Shown one piece after another: positions 11,425 to 23,113 of a stretch of DNA of 64,000 nt (within the stretch, counting starts at the first letter, position 1; each line of letters opens with the position of its first letter). Both the position numbers and the translations under genes were made by a program. The notes beneath the pieces were generated by a model. It saw only the letters and a list, made by a program, of their open reading frames with translations, was not told the DNA's origin and made no database searches. The DNA lies in the NCBI RefSeq assembly GCF_031755915.1, contig NC_083386.1, positions 2,945,001-3,009,000 on the forward strand. The letters are read 5' to 3'. This DNA comes from Ziziphus jujuba. Lineage: Eukaryota > Streptophyta > Magnoliopsida > Rosales > Rhamnaceae.

Positions 11425-13211
11425 AAAAGAGGTAAGAGTTTTAAGAACTTTTTTTTGACTAAAAATATGGACTGAAAATCAGATTGTGGAATGTAGGGGC
11501 CACGTGAAGCCGATTTTCTTCTACATACAGTCTCTCTCTCTTTCTTTTTCTCTCTGCCTTTGTTAGCTTCTATCACTCTCACAAGAACACTAAGCTTAGG
11601 GACTCACACACTTAGATCTGAAATCCACAAACCCCAAAATTTTTTAGTTCCTAGGATGATCTGGGTAAGCATTTTTCTCTTCTATACTAGCAGTTTTGTT
11701 TTCGTTTTGTTTTCGTTGTTAATTCGCTGTTTATGGTTTTGTGGAATTGTTTACTTGTCTTTGATTCGGGAAATGGTAGGCAATCTAAGAAGTAGAGCTT
11801 TGGTCCTGCTCTTGGCTTTTAAATGTGGTGTTTTTGGGTTTAGGGTGGTGGTGCTGCATTTTTGGGGGCTCTATGTTTGTCGATGCTCGAGTTTGAAATG
11901 AGTTTAATGTGAGTATGTTGATGGAAGCTTATAGTTGCTATTGGGTTTGTGATCTTGTTCATGTAATCTATGATTTAGTGCTTTAATTTTGTCAATTAAG
12001 TGATTTAAGTGGAATGAGCTACTAGTTCTTTGTGGGGTGAATATTTGTGGGGTTCTGCTAAATTGAGTTAATACTCTGTTTGGGTCGAGAGAAAATGTGA
12101 GAAAAGAAAATGTAATCTTGTTCATGTAATCTTCGTCAACTGCATGTAGTTACCTCATATCCTGACATCTAAAGTATTGTCATTTTTTTGGATGTTTGGA
12201 TAGAAAGAAAAGAAAAAGAAAAAGAAAATAGAAAGGATGTTTCTCTTTTTCATTATTGTAGAGTTATTAGTTAAGCATTTCTGATCCTAGTTTTTGAAAA
12301 TTTTGTGTAACCCCATTTCTGATCTTTAGGTTGCTGTAAAGTTTCTCTTCTTTCTTGCAAACTTTTGTTCTTTAGGTTGCTGTAAGGTTTCTCTTCTTTC
12401 TTGCAAACTTTTTGTTCTTAGTTTTGAAGCTTTTGTACTATTAATTAATATATTTTTGATCATTGAATTTGTTTTGTTCGATTTTGATTTCCTATTAATG
12501 AGTTCTGTTCTTTCTCTTTGTTTTGGACTACGGCAAGAAAATTTCAGTTACTTTGACAAATCATATTCTCCTCCAACTCCAAACATTAGGCTCAAAAAAT
12601 ATCAGCTACATTAAATATAATCAAAACAATATAATAGTACAAACTCAAGAAGAAAATACATTTAATAATATATAGGGAATACAAATTGAAAAGCAAAAAG
12701 CTGTAGATGATATAGTGCATAATTAAGTAGAATGTCTAAATCAATGCCTGATTAACAAAGTAGCATTCACCAGCTTTATCAACTTGATGGTTGATGCACA
12801 GGGCATTCTAAAAATACACGCCTCCAAGTCACTAACTATTTTTTCTTTTTTTCTTTTTTTTTTTTTTGTTTGGGTAAACTCCAAGTCACTAACTTAAGTC
12901 AAAATTAAAACTGTCTTAAAAAAAAAAAATCAAACATGCCTGATCTTCCAAATCCTTATTGCAAAAAATACAACATTGAATTTAAATCTTATTTTTATTA
13001 TTATGTGCTCAAAACTTAAGAGGAAAAAAAACTCTAACTTTTCATATATCTATTAAGCATTTGTTTATCATGCAAAACTAAGTTAGTATCTTTTTTTTTT
13101 TTTTTTTTTATAATTTAACTCTTTCTCTAGCAAACAATTCATAATTTTCATAAGGAGAAGATTAAAATACATTGAAATTTAGTTGTAGTTGAAGCTTTTA
13201 GGTATGGATTT

Positions 13212-13217
13212 TAGTAG

Positions 13218-13265
<48 letters not shown>
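13212..13265. repeat. (AT)n microsatellite
   Basis: A pure AT dinucleotide run of about 50 bases within the MULE. Shorter AT runs occur at about 7409-7440, 9898-9920, 25804-25822, 42286-42309, 58676-58694, 59698-59728, 60777-60803 and 61417-61434. Confidence 0.95.
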
Positions 13266-13267
<2 letters not shown>

Positions 13268-13605
13268 AAAACAACTGTATTTAGAACACGCAATTTTGAT
13301 TGGCCATCGACTAGGCATAGCTTAGAAAATATGTAGCAGTAGTGCTTTGATTAGATTTACGATGATTAGATTTACGAGATACACTTGAGCTAGCTTGCCA
13401 TTTCTTGCCACCAAAAGGAATAAATAAATTCCTTATAGCTATTAGCAGACGAAATTAAACAAATTAATAAGACAAGTAATGGAATATATATAAAATGAAA
13501 TATTATATACATAGGAAGAAGTAAGAACTATCATCATCTTCATTTCTTTATCCTAGTTTGGAAAACCAATACAAAAACTTGAAAGAGCTAGCCACAACCC
13601 ATTAT

Positions 13606-13637
<32 letters not shown>

Positions 13638-15002
13638 ACTAAGGCAATCCTTCTTTGTTCGTCTTGTAAATGTCATTTGTAAATAATTCACCTTTATTTT
13701 ATTCATGTTATTGGGGATGATGATGGTCAGCTTGCAATCCTTAATTTATATCTATAAATATAACAAGGGGATAGATTGTCAGGTCCAAAACAGCAAAATT
13801 AAAATATTGCAAATAATTTTATTTATGCTATGCTAGTGAGTGAGTGTTATTATGGCTGCATAAAAAAGAAATAGAGAGAAATGGAAATGGGGATTGGTGT
13901 TATGGTTTAATATTCCTACTTCAGTATTCCTACTTCTTGATCCAAGAAACAAAATAAAACCTTTTATATTGCCCTTTGAAATATATAAAAAGTGAGGAAA
14001 TCTGGAAATTTTATGCAATGATTTTGTCCTTAATTTATTTTTTTATTATTTTGTATATTTTTGTAGTTATTTAGTTGTTAGTAGTTCTTGTGGTTTTTTT
14101 TTCTGTTGGTGGAAAATTTCCAAATTTCTCATATGCTCTTGTTCATTTGAATAGAAATCAAAGAAAGAATATACAAGGAGACATTTATCTATTTGAACCT
14201 CCAGGCTCCATCTTATCATTAGCTAGGTAAGCAGTATCCTGTGCCCTTTCATATGCACATCTTACACATATAATATGCTAAGTTTGATTGCTGCATGGTT
14301 ACTAATATTGATTTTCTATTTCTTTCAGCATTGGAGGAGCAAGTGATGGACCGACCAGAAAATTGAAGCACAAAATTTGCGATCGTAAAGTTACAAGTGC
14401 AAGCTGATAAAATTACTCATACACTCACAGATATAGAGAAAGAGAGAGAGAGATATATATAAATAGATAGAGAAGCATTGGTGGTGGTTTGTCCCCCATT
14501 AATGTAAGTTGCTTCTCTGAACAACATTGAAAGTATTTTGCAAAATAATTTCGCTTTAATGTAACAAACTTATCTGAAAACCTTTAGTTGTGTTATATTG
14601 AATGAGTTTTAGAATTGTCGATAATATCCATGATGGATTATTTTAGAGATGATAAGTCATCTCTTTATAAATTGCTCAATTTTGAACCTTTGTCATTATG
14701 TGCTATGCTTATAATATTGTGTTATTTGGTGTGATAGAAATGTTTGTGTTGCATGGTTAGAATGTGAAATGTGAAATTAAAACTATTGTGAAGTTGTGCT
14801 TTTGTTTGAATTTAATGGGAGATTTGAATGTGAAACCATAATATATCTATAGGTTATCCTTAGGAAGCAATGTATAATGTACAATACTATATAGAAGATA
14901 TTGTAGCTTTTAAATCCACATAAACTCTGGTTCGAAAAGATTCTTTAGCCATTTTCATTATATTGTTATACAAATCCCGTTAGGTGTATGTCATTTAGGT
15001 TT

Positions 15003-15270
15003 TGGAAAATTTTCCACCCGGAGGAAAATATTTCCTCTTTTTTTCCTCCTGGAGGAAATTTTTTCCTCGAGGTGGAAAACTTTTTCCTCCAGGCGGAAAA
15101 TGTTTTCTTCCTGGAGGAAACTTTTTCCTCCAGGAGGAAAATTTTTCCTTTAGGCAGAAAACTTTTTACTCCAGGAGGAAAAATTTTCCTCCAGGAGGAA
15201 AAACTTTTCCTCCAGGCGGAAAAGTTTTTCTTCTAGGCAGAAAAGTTTTTCCCCCAGGCTTTCCTCGTGT
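15003..15270. repeat. Palindromic minisatellite 1 (upstream of the ULP gene)
   Basis: About nine units of roughly 30 bases, each with the near-palindrome TTTTTCCTCCAGGAGGAAAA or variants (CAGGCGG, CTGGAGG). Since every unit is its own reverse complement, both strands give similar Phe/Pro/Gly open frames. Relatives lie at 18669-18862 and 21893-22060 in the same element. Confidence 0.9.
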
Positions 15271-15322
15271 CAGAAAAAACGGTTCCTCCATCTGTTATGC
15301 TTTGTTGTATTTGATTTGCAGA

Positions 15323-18300
15323 TAAATGGATTCAGATTACTAACGAAGGTTTTGGGACTCAGAGATATCAAGGGCAAATGTTAATTGTAGATCGAACTTC
15401 TGGAAAGCCGTGTCGGATATTAAGTTCAAGTTGACTCCAGCCTAAATAAAGAAGTTTGAGGATAGCTATTTTGGCCACTTTTTGAAGGCCAACGAGATAC
15501 AATTTAGTGGCCACATCGTCAACAGCATGCTGTATAGGCAGTATGTTTGCGATAACAAGAATTCTATGGTATTCAAATTTGGAGGGCATGGTGCTAGATT
15601 TACACGGAGAGACTTCACCATAATTACAAGTCTACGGTTTGGTTACGAATCCAATAGGCGAGTTAACATCTCTACTCGTATTAGTGACACGTATTTTGGT
15701 GGAAAGCAAAAGGTCGCTAACTCGGAGATAATCGAAGCTTTCATGACCGCACAGTGTCAAGACGATGATGAAGCCGACGATGATAGATTGAAGTTGGCTT
15801 TATTATATTTCCTAGAGAAGGTTCTTCTAGGCAAGAAAAGCATGGCCATCGCACCTCATAATCACTTGGAGATGGTGGACGATTTAGAGTACTTCAATAA
15901 CTATCCATGGGGTACTTTATCATATACTACCACCATTAGATCGTTGAAGAGTGCTTTGAGCATAGAGAGTCCATGGCTTTAAACAAGTCAAAGAGTTATT
16001 GTCTTTGTGGGTTTCCTTTGGCTTTCATGGTAAGTTTGTTACACTATTATTTAAAGTTTGTTACACTTGTATTTATGGTGTGTATTTCGTTACTTATTTA
16101 TTATTAATTAATTGTTTGACAGATTTGGGGTTTTAAGACAATTCTTTCGTTAGGTCAAGCATTCGGAAAGAACTTGCCGGACATGGCATTCTCTCGAATT
16201 CTTAATTGGCATATTTCATAAGTGCCAAGATTTGAATAGGCCACTGAACTCTTCGATCATCGTGATGTAAGTATATGAGTTCTTCCACTTATATGTACAT
16301 TCCAACATAGTAATATTATTTATACACTTTTGCAGTATTTGTAGGAATATTAGTATTACTTACTAATCACTTGATGATAATCCCTTTTGTCTTTTGCAGT
16401 ATCCCATTCATGGCTTAATGAATGTAACTGAATTTGAGCATGCATATATCGGCAACTTGGCATGGGATGTACGTCATGACAGTACTCCATACAATGTTGC
16501 ACATGCTGTCCGAGACAAGCCACTACAAGCAAGTCAAGATGAAAAAGACGAAGGTCTTCCACTTACAAGAAGTGGAAGAAGTAAGAAACGGAAAGAGGCA
16601 TCTGTGAAAATTATGGGTAAAGGAGGGAGGTGGCAAATGGGACATAAGCCGACAGACCAGCCTTCATCATCGACTACAGGAGTTGCTGCTCATGTTCGTG
16701 TTAAACCATTGACTCCACCCCAACGTCCAACGACTCCATTCCATGATGAGGTTTGAATAAGTTGTATGAATGTTTATCTTATTTATTATTGCAAGTACTA
16801 ATCATTATTGTTTCTTTTAGGTACCTTTGAGAGAGAGATTAACAATCCTTGAAGGCGAAGTGGCTAATATACGACAAGACGTTAAGGATTTAAGAATCGC
16901 CATGCTTAGAGAGGTTGCAAGTTTGGACACCAAGCTTGATAAGTTAGAAGCACTAAGGAGTGGGAGTTGGTGCTGACGGGTTGGGAGATGGAATGGAAGT
17001 GGACGTTGAAGGGGATGAAAATAAAGAAGAGTTTGGTCCCGATGCGACCCCCGTTGATAGACAGTCACGTCCATTTGTTGTAGACGATGCAAGACCAAGT
17101 GTTACGATTATCGAGAAAGTGTCTCCATCAAAGTTTCCTGTCGGGAGATGTGCAAGAAAGGTAGCAGCTGCTAAGCAAAGTATAGATATTAGGAGGCGGG
17201 ATAGGAAGGCGGTAGCAACTATTACAACTCCTTATAGTGTTAGAGGCTTGTGGAAAAAACTACAGCGCACTTTACCCGGTGCATTTTCTACTTCGTAGTT
17301 CGACCCATACAAACCAGTACCCACACGACCTGTAAAATTTTTTGACCAATTTATGAAGTCCGATTGGGCGGCAAAGGTTGATATGGACATTTTGACTGCG
17401 AGTAAAGCCTTTTTCCAGTTGCTTATAACCAGTGAGAAGTGGCTGAATCACGATGTAAGTATTTTTCGATCAAGATTTTTATTTTATAATTTGATAAATT
17501 CCATAGATAGTCGTTCAACTGCATGGATGTAATTTAAAATTAACTCGTCTTTCAATGCAGCATATGGAAGTCCTGCCTTACTTATTTTGTGTACATGCCA
17601 ATCGATTTTCTGATGTTTTTTATCCTAGTTTTGAGGTAATAGATGGAGGATTTTGGGTAAATAAAGGCCAGGTGTCCTATATATTGCTATTGTGATTTTA
17701 GGTAACTAATAAATTATTTTGTTGTAAGTATACATTGAGCAGTGTTATGGAAAGTTCCTCGCCAATCCATCTAAGTTCCAATTCTCATACGCAATGCAAG
17801 AATATGTGCTGGGGATTCGAATGAAGGAGTCGAAGCCATGGAAATGCATAAATCATGTACAATATACATGTCCAAATTGTGTAATGTTAACTATTCATGT
17901 GCCTTCATTTATTTGTTGTGCTAACTGAAATCTTGTAGTATTGACAGTTGTTGATTCCACTAAACAAGCGCAACATACATTGGCTGGTAGGGCACGTGGA
18001 CTTGAAAAAGCGTCGTATGACTGTATATGACTCAGATAAGGCTGGCAACTGAAACAGGGGAGAAATTTATTTCCAGAAATTATGCATAATGTTACCATAT
18101 TTACTGCGGTTTGCATCCTTTTATGAGCAACGGTCGGATCTTATAGACTTCGTTGATGAGTTTACATTTGAATTGGTACAAAATACCCCTCAACAAAGTA
18201 ACTGGTAAAACCCCTTAATATGTACATGTTTGTTGAATAAATATTAACTATTGAATATGGTTCTAATAATACTAATATATGTTATAATAATTGTTTTTTT

Positions 18301-18431
18301 GTAGTGGTGACTGTGGCATGTTTACACTCAAGACCATCGAGTTTTTACATGCTAGATTACCAGTGACATTCACATAAGATGACATGGAGTTCTTTAGGAA
18401 GAAGTATGCATATGAGGCTTACAACAAATAA
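15323..18431 (+). pseudogene. DUF1985 / ULP1-like cysteine protease gene of the MULE
   Basis: The first exon (about 15323-16027) encodes a DUF1985 domain, seen as KKFEDSYFGHFLKANEIQFS..., MVFKFGGHGARFTRRDFTII and NYPWGTLSYTTTIRSL. Exon 2 (about 16123-16267) gives IWGFKTILSLGQAFGKNLPD. Exons at 16400-16750 and 16821-17454 encode a charged linker (SGRSKKRKEAS; FFDQFMKSDWAAKVDMDIL). Exons at about 17562, 17731 and 17940 give the C48 protease part, with His in NIHWLVGHVDL, Asp in TVYDSD and the catalytic Cys in SGDCGMFTLKTIEFLHAR (18301-18355). ULP1 enzymes remove SUMO; what transposon versions act on is unknown. Damage includes stops near 15443, 15980, 16220 and 16236, a frameshift near 16950, a TAG at 17296-17298 and a TAA near 18375. 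The gene converges on mudrA. Confidence 0.85.
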
Positions 18432-19242
18432 CTAAGCATATGAGCTGAGTGGTGATGCATTTTTCTTTCCTTTTGTCATGTTTATAGATGCAAATTCTTT
18501 ATTATATTTGACTTTTAATTGTAAAGATAATGGTGGCTTATAATGTTCATTTAACCAAGATAACAATGTGGTATTGATGTAAGGATAAGTAATTGACCTT
18601 ATAGGAAATGTGCCGTGTTTATTTATTAGAATTCCATTATGCACAAATGCCTTACGAGCTCAATTGCAAATTTTAAAAAAATTTCCGCTTGTCGGAAAAT
18701 ATTTCTTATGGGCGGAAAAATTTTCCTCCAGTCAGAAATCCCATATGGAGATAAATTGAAGCCTCTGGATAAATTTCCGCCAGGCGGAAAATTTTTCCTC
18801 CAAGCGGAAAATTTTTCCTCCAAGCGGAAATAGTTTTCCTCCTGTTGGAAAAAATTTGCTCCAATTGGAAAATCAATTTCTAATAGATTATATAAGTTAA
18901 TAGTAGGGTAAAAAAAATCGAGAGTGGAGACAAATATTATATAAGATGAAGATGGAATTAACAAAAAATGTAGTGACATTTAAAATCAATAACCATTTTA
19001 AATAAAAGAAAAAATTATATATGTTTGTTTTTCTTTTCAAAATCATTTGGACATTTCATAAAATGATATGTAAACTAAAGATTTAAAATCAACTCCAGAA
19101 AGCCTCTTTTCATTTGGGATTAAATTCAAAAAAAAAAAAAAAAGATTGCTAATAAATCTTCCACCGTGGAGTAGAAAATATTAATCCAATATATGAAATA
19201 ATTATCAAAACATATTAAACCATAACACTAAATTAAAACTTT
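18432..19242. other. Intergenic part between the convergent MULE genes
   Basis: It lies between the 3' ends of the ULP gene and mudrA. It holds palindromic minisatellite 2 and otherwise AT-rich sequence without a coding frame. Both genes must terminate here, but no single terminator can be assigned. Confidence 0.5.
18669..18862. repeat. Palindromic minisatellite 2 (between ULP and mudrA 3' ends)
   Basis: About six units with the same core as the 15003 array (TTTCCGCCAGGCGGAAAAT, TTTTCCTCCAAGCGGAAAAT), more diverged and partly interrupted. Confidence 0.8.
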
Positions 19243-21780
19243 CTAATCCGAAGCATAAGACAATGGATTCGTACATCTCTGCCTATAATGTCCAACACAA
19301 CCGCATTGGCTACATCTACGTCCAATAACATCTTCACCTTCGGATGGTATGCGTTGCATCCTCGGCCTACCAGCTCGCCTATGTGTCCATCTTGGTGGAA
19401 GAACAATACGACTTGCCACGTCATCTGGGACATGCCACTGTTTTTCATCTAACAAAGGGTAAATGGACTTAGCATAAGCTGCACGATATGCATTTGCGGT
19501 GTAGTAATGAGAACACATGCCATAAGGAGCAATTTTGCGGTCTCTACAAGCGGCAATACAATGATTACAAGGATATTGATCAAGATCGAAGACTTTACAT
19601 GAGCATGTTTTTGATTGGAGATTAACTGTACCCCTCAAACTCCCACCTTCCACAAGAAATTCATGCATATTAATGGCTTTCACACTTAATTTGATGGACT
19701 CCAAATTTCGTAGTTTGAGTTGCTCTTCCATATGGTTAGTCACAGGCTTTGTCAATTTTGCATTTGCAGTAGTCACTCATAAAACCACCTTTGCAGTAAA
19801 TCCCGTATGTGCTCTATTAATGCTGCTATTGGCATCTCTCTAGCATCTAGCAAAATGCCATTCAAGCTTTTTGCAATATTGGTGGTCATGATAATGTACC
19901 TTCTACATGGACAAAGAGAACGTGCCCACCTTGTAGGGCCACATGAATGAATGTACTGGGTAGCCCTATTGTTTTTTGCCTCAATTTGCCCCATATAAAA
20001 CTCAAAATCTTCAACCAAATATGCACTAGCTGCGAGCATGAAACATTGTATTATTGATTCATCTTTTGCATGTCCATTTGCTTTAATATTTCTGCTTATA
20101 TGATACGTGCACAACGCATGGTATGTATTGGGAAAAACTTTGCGTAATGCCCTTTCAATAGCGGGGTGTCTATCACTCATAAACACTAAATCCGGAAAAT
20201 CTCCGATGGCATCCTTGAGGTTTTGGAAAAACCATGTATATGCTTACTCGTTCTCTCCATCTCCAATGCCAAAAGCCAAAGGATATATTTGCTTATTGCC
20301 ATCCATGCCCGATGCAATATACATGTACCCTTTGTATTTCCCTTTCAATATAGTTGCATCAACAGCCAACACGGGTTTTATGTGAGATTTAAATCCCCTA
20401 ATGCTTGCTCCAATCGCCATAAAGAAATATACAAAATTTTTATTATCGTCTGTTTTGATACATGTAACAGTCCCAGGGTTCTTCAACACTAACTCATAAC
20501 AGTAGGCATGTAACTTAGCAAAATTCTCCTCTGGAGATCCCCTAACAATGTTAAGTGCATACTCTTTACCTCTCCATGCTTTGTTGTAGCTTATATTCAC
20601 CCCATATTTCTGCAAAAAATCATGTTGAATTTCTTTGGGTTTGTAAACACGTGCAATACCTTCATATTTAGATTTGATACATTGCCCAATAACCCGGCTA
20701 CTGGCCTGCTTATGTTCTCGATGCACGATATCTAACGAGCAACTGTGTACATTATCAAAAATTCTCACAACAAATATTTCTCCATTTTTAAATGTGGTTG
20801 CACGTAGTCGCCATTTACAAGTATTTTCCAAGCATACAACCTCATACCGTTGTGTAGTTGACCGTGTCACCTTGAACTCCTTATTTTCTCGCATGCAATA
20901 GATACTCAATTTATTCTGTAAGTCACGTTTGTTGCCAAATAATTGTCCAACTACTATGCTCTCATAGCCAGTGAACTTTGATGAAAATATGGCCATAGAA
21001 CCACTTCTGTTGCTTGATGATATGTGGTCACTTGTAGCACGATGAACCCTAACATCATCAACTCCTTCATTGTTCATTTTAGGATGCATATCATTATCAT
21101 TGTCCGGCAACTCATGATCAAAATCTCCATCATTATGATCAACATTATCCCCTGCTGCATTGTAATTCTCATCATGATCAGTATTATGCAACTGCTCATA
21201 CTCCTCATCGTTAGGAAATCGTTCAGCATAGTCACCTCCAACATCAACTCCTTCGTGGATGTTAAATGATGTCCAGGCCCCATGAACATCAACTTGATCT
21301 CTAAACTGAGTTTCTTGAACCATAATTTCCTGAGATGTAGCCTGAATAGGTTCAGTACCGGAAGCTTGTGGTAGACGAATGAATATTACTCCCACTATCG
21401 AAAGCAAATGCTGTTTGATGAACATTTCTACATACATGTTCAACTTTTGAAATCACCTCAACATACAATGGAGGCCGCATCATTGTCATTCCTCCATTCC
21501 TCACTTCTTGAAGAAAGCATTTCACATCCCTATCACATCGTATTTCTGTAGGATACAACTTTTCTGCACATCGTCCATATATCCATTTTAGGTTTAGCAA
21601 ATATTCATTTTGATCTATCTCAATAGAATTGAAAATCTCATCCTCTAACTCTGATGTTGTGCACCTCTTGCCAACGGAAACCATTATAGTTTTACCATTT
21701 CGATATTCCCAGTTACCACCATCATTTTGTACCAATGTTCCATTGTATAAAAACGCAATTATAATATCATCATCTTCCAT
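19243..21780 (-). pseudogene. mudrA: mudrA (MULE transposase)
   Basis: Minus-strand coding starts at 21780 (MEDDDIIIAFLYNGTLVQND). It has the MuDR N-terminal domain (FKVTRSTTQRYEVVCLENTC, CKWRLRAT), the MULE DDE domain (VLAVDATILKGKYKGYMYIA, then FMSDRHPAIERALRKVFPN and CTYHISRNIK), a SWIM zinc finger (CSCKVFDLDQYPCNHCIAAC) and a C-terminal zinc knuckle (CSQCGCVGHYRQRC). The encoded enzyme would bind the terminal repeats and cut and paste the element. Three breaks are visible: a frameshift near 21370-21440, a TAA replacing a codon after FGIGDGENE near 20245, and a frameshift near 19773. Total length fits family members of roughly 800 residues. Confidence 0.9.
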
Positions 21781-21892
21781 TTTACTACAAAATTAAATGA
21801 ATAACGTTAAACTAAATCAATAAATATATAAAATTTTGAATAATACTAAACAAATATATTAACTGTATTAAAAAAGTTGTTTTTGTTTTTTT

Positions 21893-22060
21893 TTTTTCCG
21901 CCAAATATAACTTTTTCCTACTGGCAGAAAATTGGCGAAAAATTGGTGAAAAATTAGCGAAAAATTTGCGAAAACTGACAAACTGGAGGAAAATGGTGGA
22001 AGTTCATCTTTTTCGCCAAATTTCCTCCGTTTTTACCGTTTTTCGCAATTTTTCAGTTTT
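21893..22060. repeat. Palindromic minisatellite 3 (upstream of mudrA)
   Basis: Degenerate units around TTTCCGCCA, GGCAGAAAATTGGCGAAAAAT and TTTTTCGCCAAATTTCCTCC. They resemble the other two arrays but with TTGGCGAAA replacing CAGGCGGAAA. Located 115 bases 5' of the mudrA start codon. Confidence 0.65.
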
Positions 22061-22435
22061 ACACAAAATTTCTCCCATTTCCCCCATTTTCAAACCATAT
22101 GCCACCTAAATATCTTTAAAATCATATATAACAGCTCATAAATTAATTTCTTGCATACCCATATTAAATAAAAAGCTTAAAAATTCCAAAACTAACAAAA
22201 AATACAAGAAAAAAGACAAAGAGAAAAAAGAAAAAGAAAATACATATTTCCTTAGTTTCATCTAATAAGAAAAAAGATAAAATTTTTATCTGAGTTTAGT
22301 TTCAGATATGAGAAAATACAAAAAAATGAGAGTAAGAGGAGATGAGATGCAAAGAGTGGCCTTAGAAAAACCCTTACACGAACGGCTGTGTAGAGGAAGA
22401 AGGAAAAGGTAAAAAAAGCCTTTTGCGTAATTTTC

Positions 22436-22543
22436 AATTTTATAAGGATATTTTTGTTCTAAGGTGGCTATTTTTAAAAAAAAAATTTTTTTTGCTATTT
22501 TTCAAAAATAGAGTTGTAAGGTGGCTATTTTTCGAAATAACCC
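22436..22543 (-). repeat. Right terminal inverted repeat of the MULE
   Basis: Read on the minus strand it starts GGGTTATTTCGAAAAATAGC and pairs with the left repeat at 10884. It is followed on the plus strand by the target duplication TTATAAATTG at 22544-22553. Confidence 0.85.
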
Positions 22544-22940
22544 TTATAAATTGTGCCTAATGTAACAACACTTCCATCATCGCTGTACCACTCCTTGAGT
22601 TGCTACACCAAAAACTGTTCGGCCTTCTCATGGTTCTTCCCTGATTTCTTCAGGTTGTATGCCAAGCAAGCCCTGCCTTTGCGGGTGATTACTTGTTTAT
22701 CTGGAAAATACTTCCTCACAGTTTCATCGGTCACTGGTTCTCCAAACACGTTCGGAGTTGCCATGATATGGGTTTGAAAGTTCGAGAGATAGTTTTTAGA
22801 AAAATATAATAACCCTGTATATTAATATTTTTTTAATCAACAATTATAACATCATCATATATATTACAATTTTCTAATGGTGTTAATATATAAGATAAAA
22901 GTTGTTGCTACACAATATTGAATGTGTATGTATATATATG

Positions 22941-23113
22941 AGAAATTTTTCTATACACAATGTACATTAAGGTGGAGTACACATAACCAATAAAACAGGA
23001 CCATGTATTCTAACCATTTTATAAAAATGGTTAGAATACGTGGTCTTTTTTTATTGGTTATGTGTACCAATAAGGATTCCACTTTGATACACATTGTGTA
23101 TAGAAAAATTTCT
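22941..23113. mobile_element. Foldback MITE, 173 bp
   Basis: Almost the whole element is one inverted repeat. The left arm starts AGAAATTTTTCTATACACAA and the right arm ends with its complement. Inner parts also pair: ACACATAACCAATAAAA with TTTTTATTGGTTATGTGT, and TTCTAACCATTTT with AAAATGGTTAGAA. The loop is only a few bases. No target duplication is clear, so the superfamily is undecided. Confidence 0.75.

Larger units (their letters stand above)
10996..15002. other. Non-coding 5' part of the MULE
   Basis: No long coding frame is convincing. It contains a CT-rich segment (11521-11550) and several GT-donor-like junctions (ATCTGG/GTAAGC at 11665, ATTAATG/GTAAG-like at 14503) that could belong to 5' UTR exons of the ULP gene. 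It also holds a 48-bp direct duplication around 12310-12418 and long homopolymers at 13090 and 13606. Exon-like pieces at 14197-14232 and 14330-14410 (frame SIGGASDGPTRKLKHKI...) are bounded by plausible splice sites but match nothing I recognise. Confidence 0.4.
10884..22543. mobile_element. Kaonashi-like MULE (Mutator-like element), 11.66 kb, with ULP gene and mudrA
   Basis: The boundaries are defined by terminal inverted repeats and a direct duplication TTATAAATTG (10874-10883 and 22544-22553). The duplication is 10 bp as read, or 9 bp if one G belongs to the element. Inside are a 4-kb non-coding 5' part, a DUF1985/ULP1-protease gene on the plus strand (15323-18431) and a convergent mudrA transposase on the minus strand (21780-19243). 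Three palindromic minisatellites lie at the gene borders. Arabidopsis Kaonashi elements are known MULEs that carry ULP-like genes, and this arrangement fits that group. Both genes carry stops and frameshifts, so the copy is unlikely to move by itself. It interrupts JIP23 copy A. Confidence 0.9.
10022..22764 (-). pseudogene. 23-kDa jasmonate-induced protein (JIP23)-like pseudogene, copy A, split by a MULE
   Basis: The minus-strand reading starts with ATG at 22764 (MATPNVFGEPVTDETVRKYF) and runs to 22544. It resumes at 10883 after the MULE: the codons TAT-AAT of the family motif IYNAT are interrupted exactly at the insertion. It then continues through IQNGQWATFLHVGSHATVLY to 10720. A 296-bp insertion (10424-10719) follows, then NKGEEAPWLR, a GTAAGT donor near 10373, an intron, and exon 2 at 10204-10022 (VFTEIQKP..., ending TGA). 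Defects beyond the insertions are an in-frame TAG at 22603-22605 and a probable frame problem at the intron junction, where TA plus GTT gives a stop. The intact paralogue is at 58711-59548. The family is a plant jasmonate- and stress-responsive protein of unknown biochemical role. Confidence 0.85.

Noticed and set aside
15003..15270. Regularly spaced palindromic repeats that superficially resemble a CRISPR array
   Set aside because: Units are contiguous without unique spacers, and the genome is a plant nuclear one. It is a minisatellite.
21024..21292. Open frames on both strands over the mudrA gene
   Set aside because: They are shadows of the acidic His/Asn/Asp-rich part of mudrA on the minus strand.
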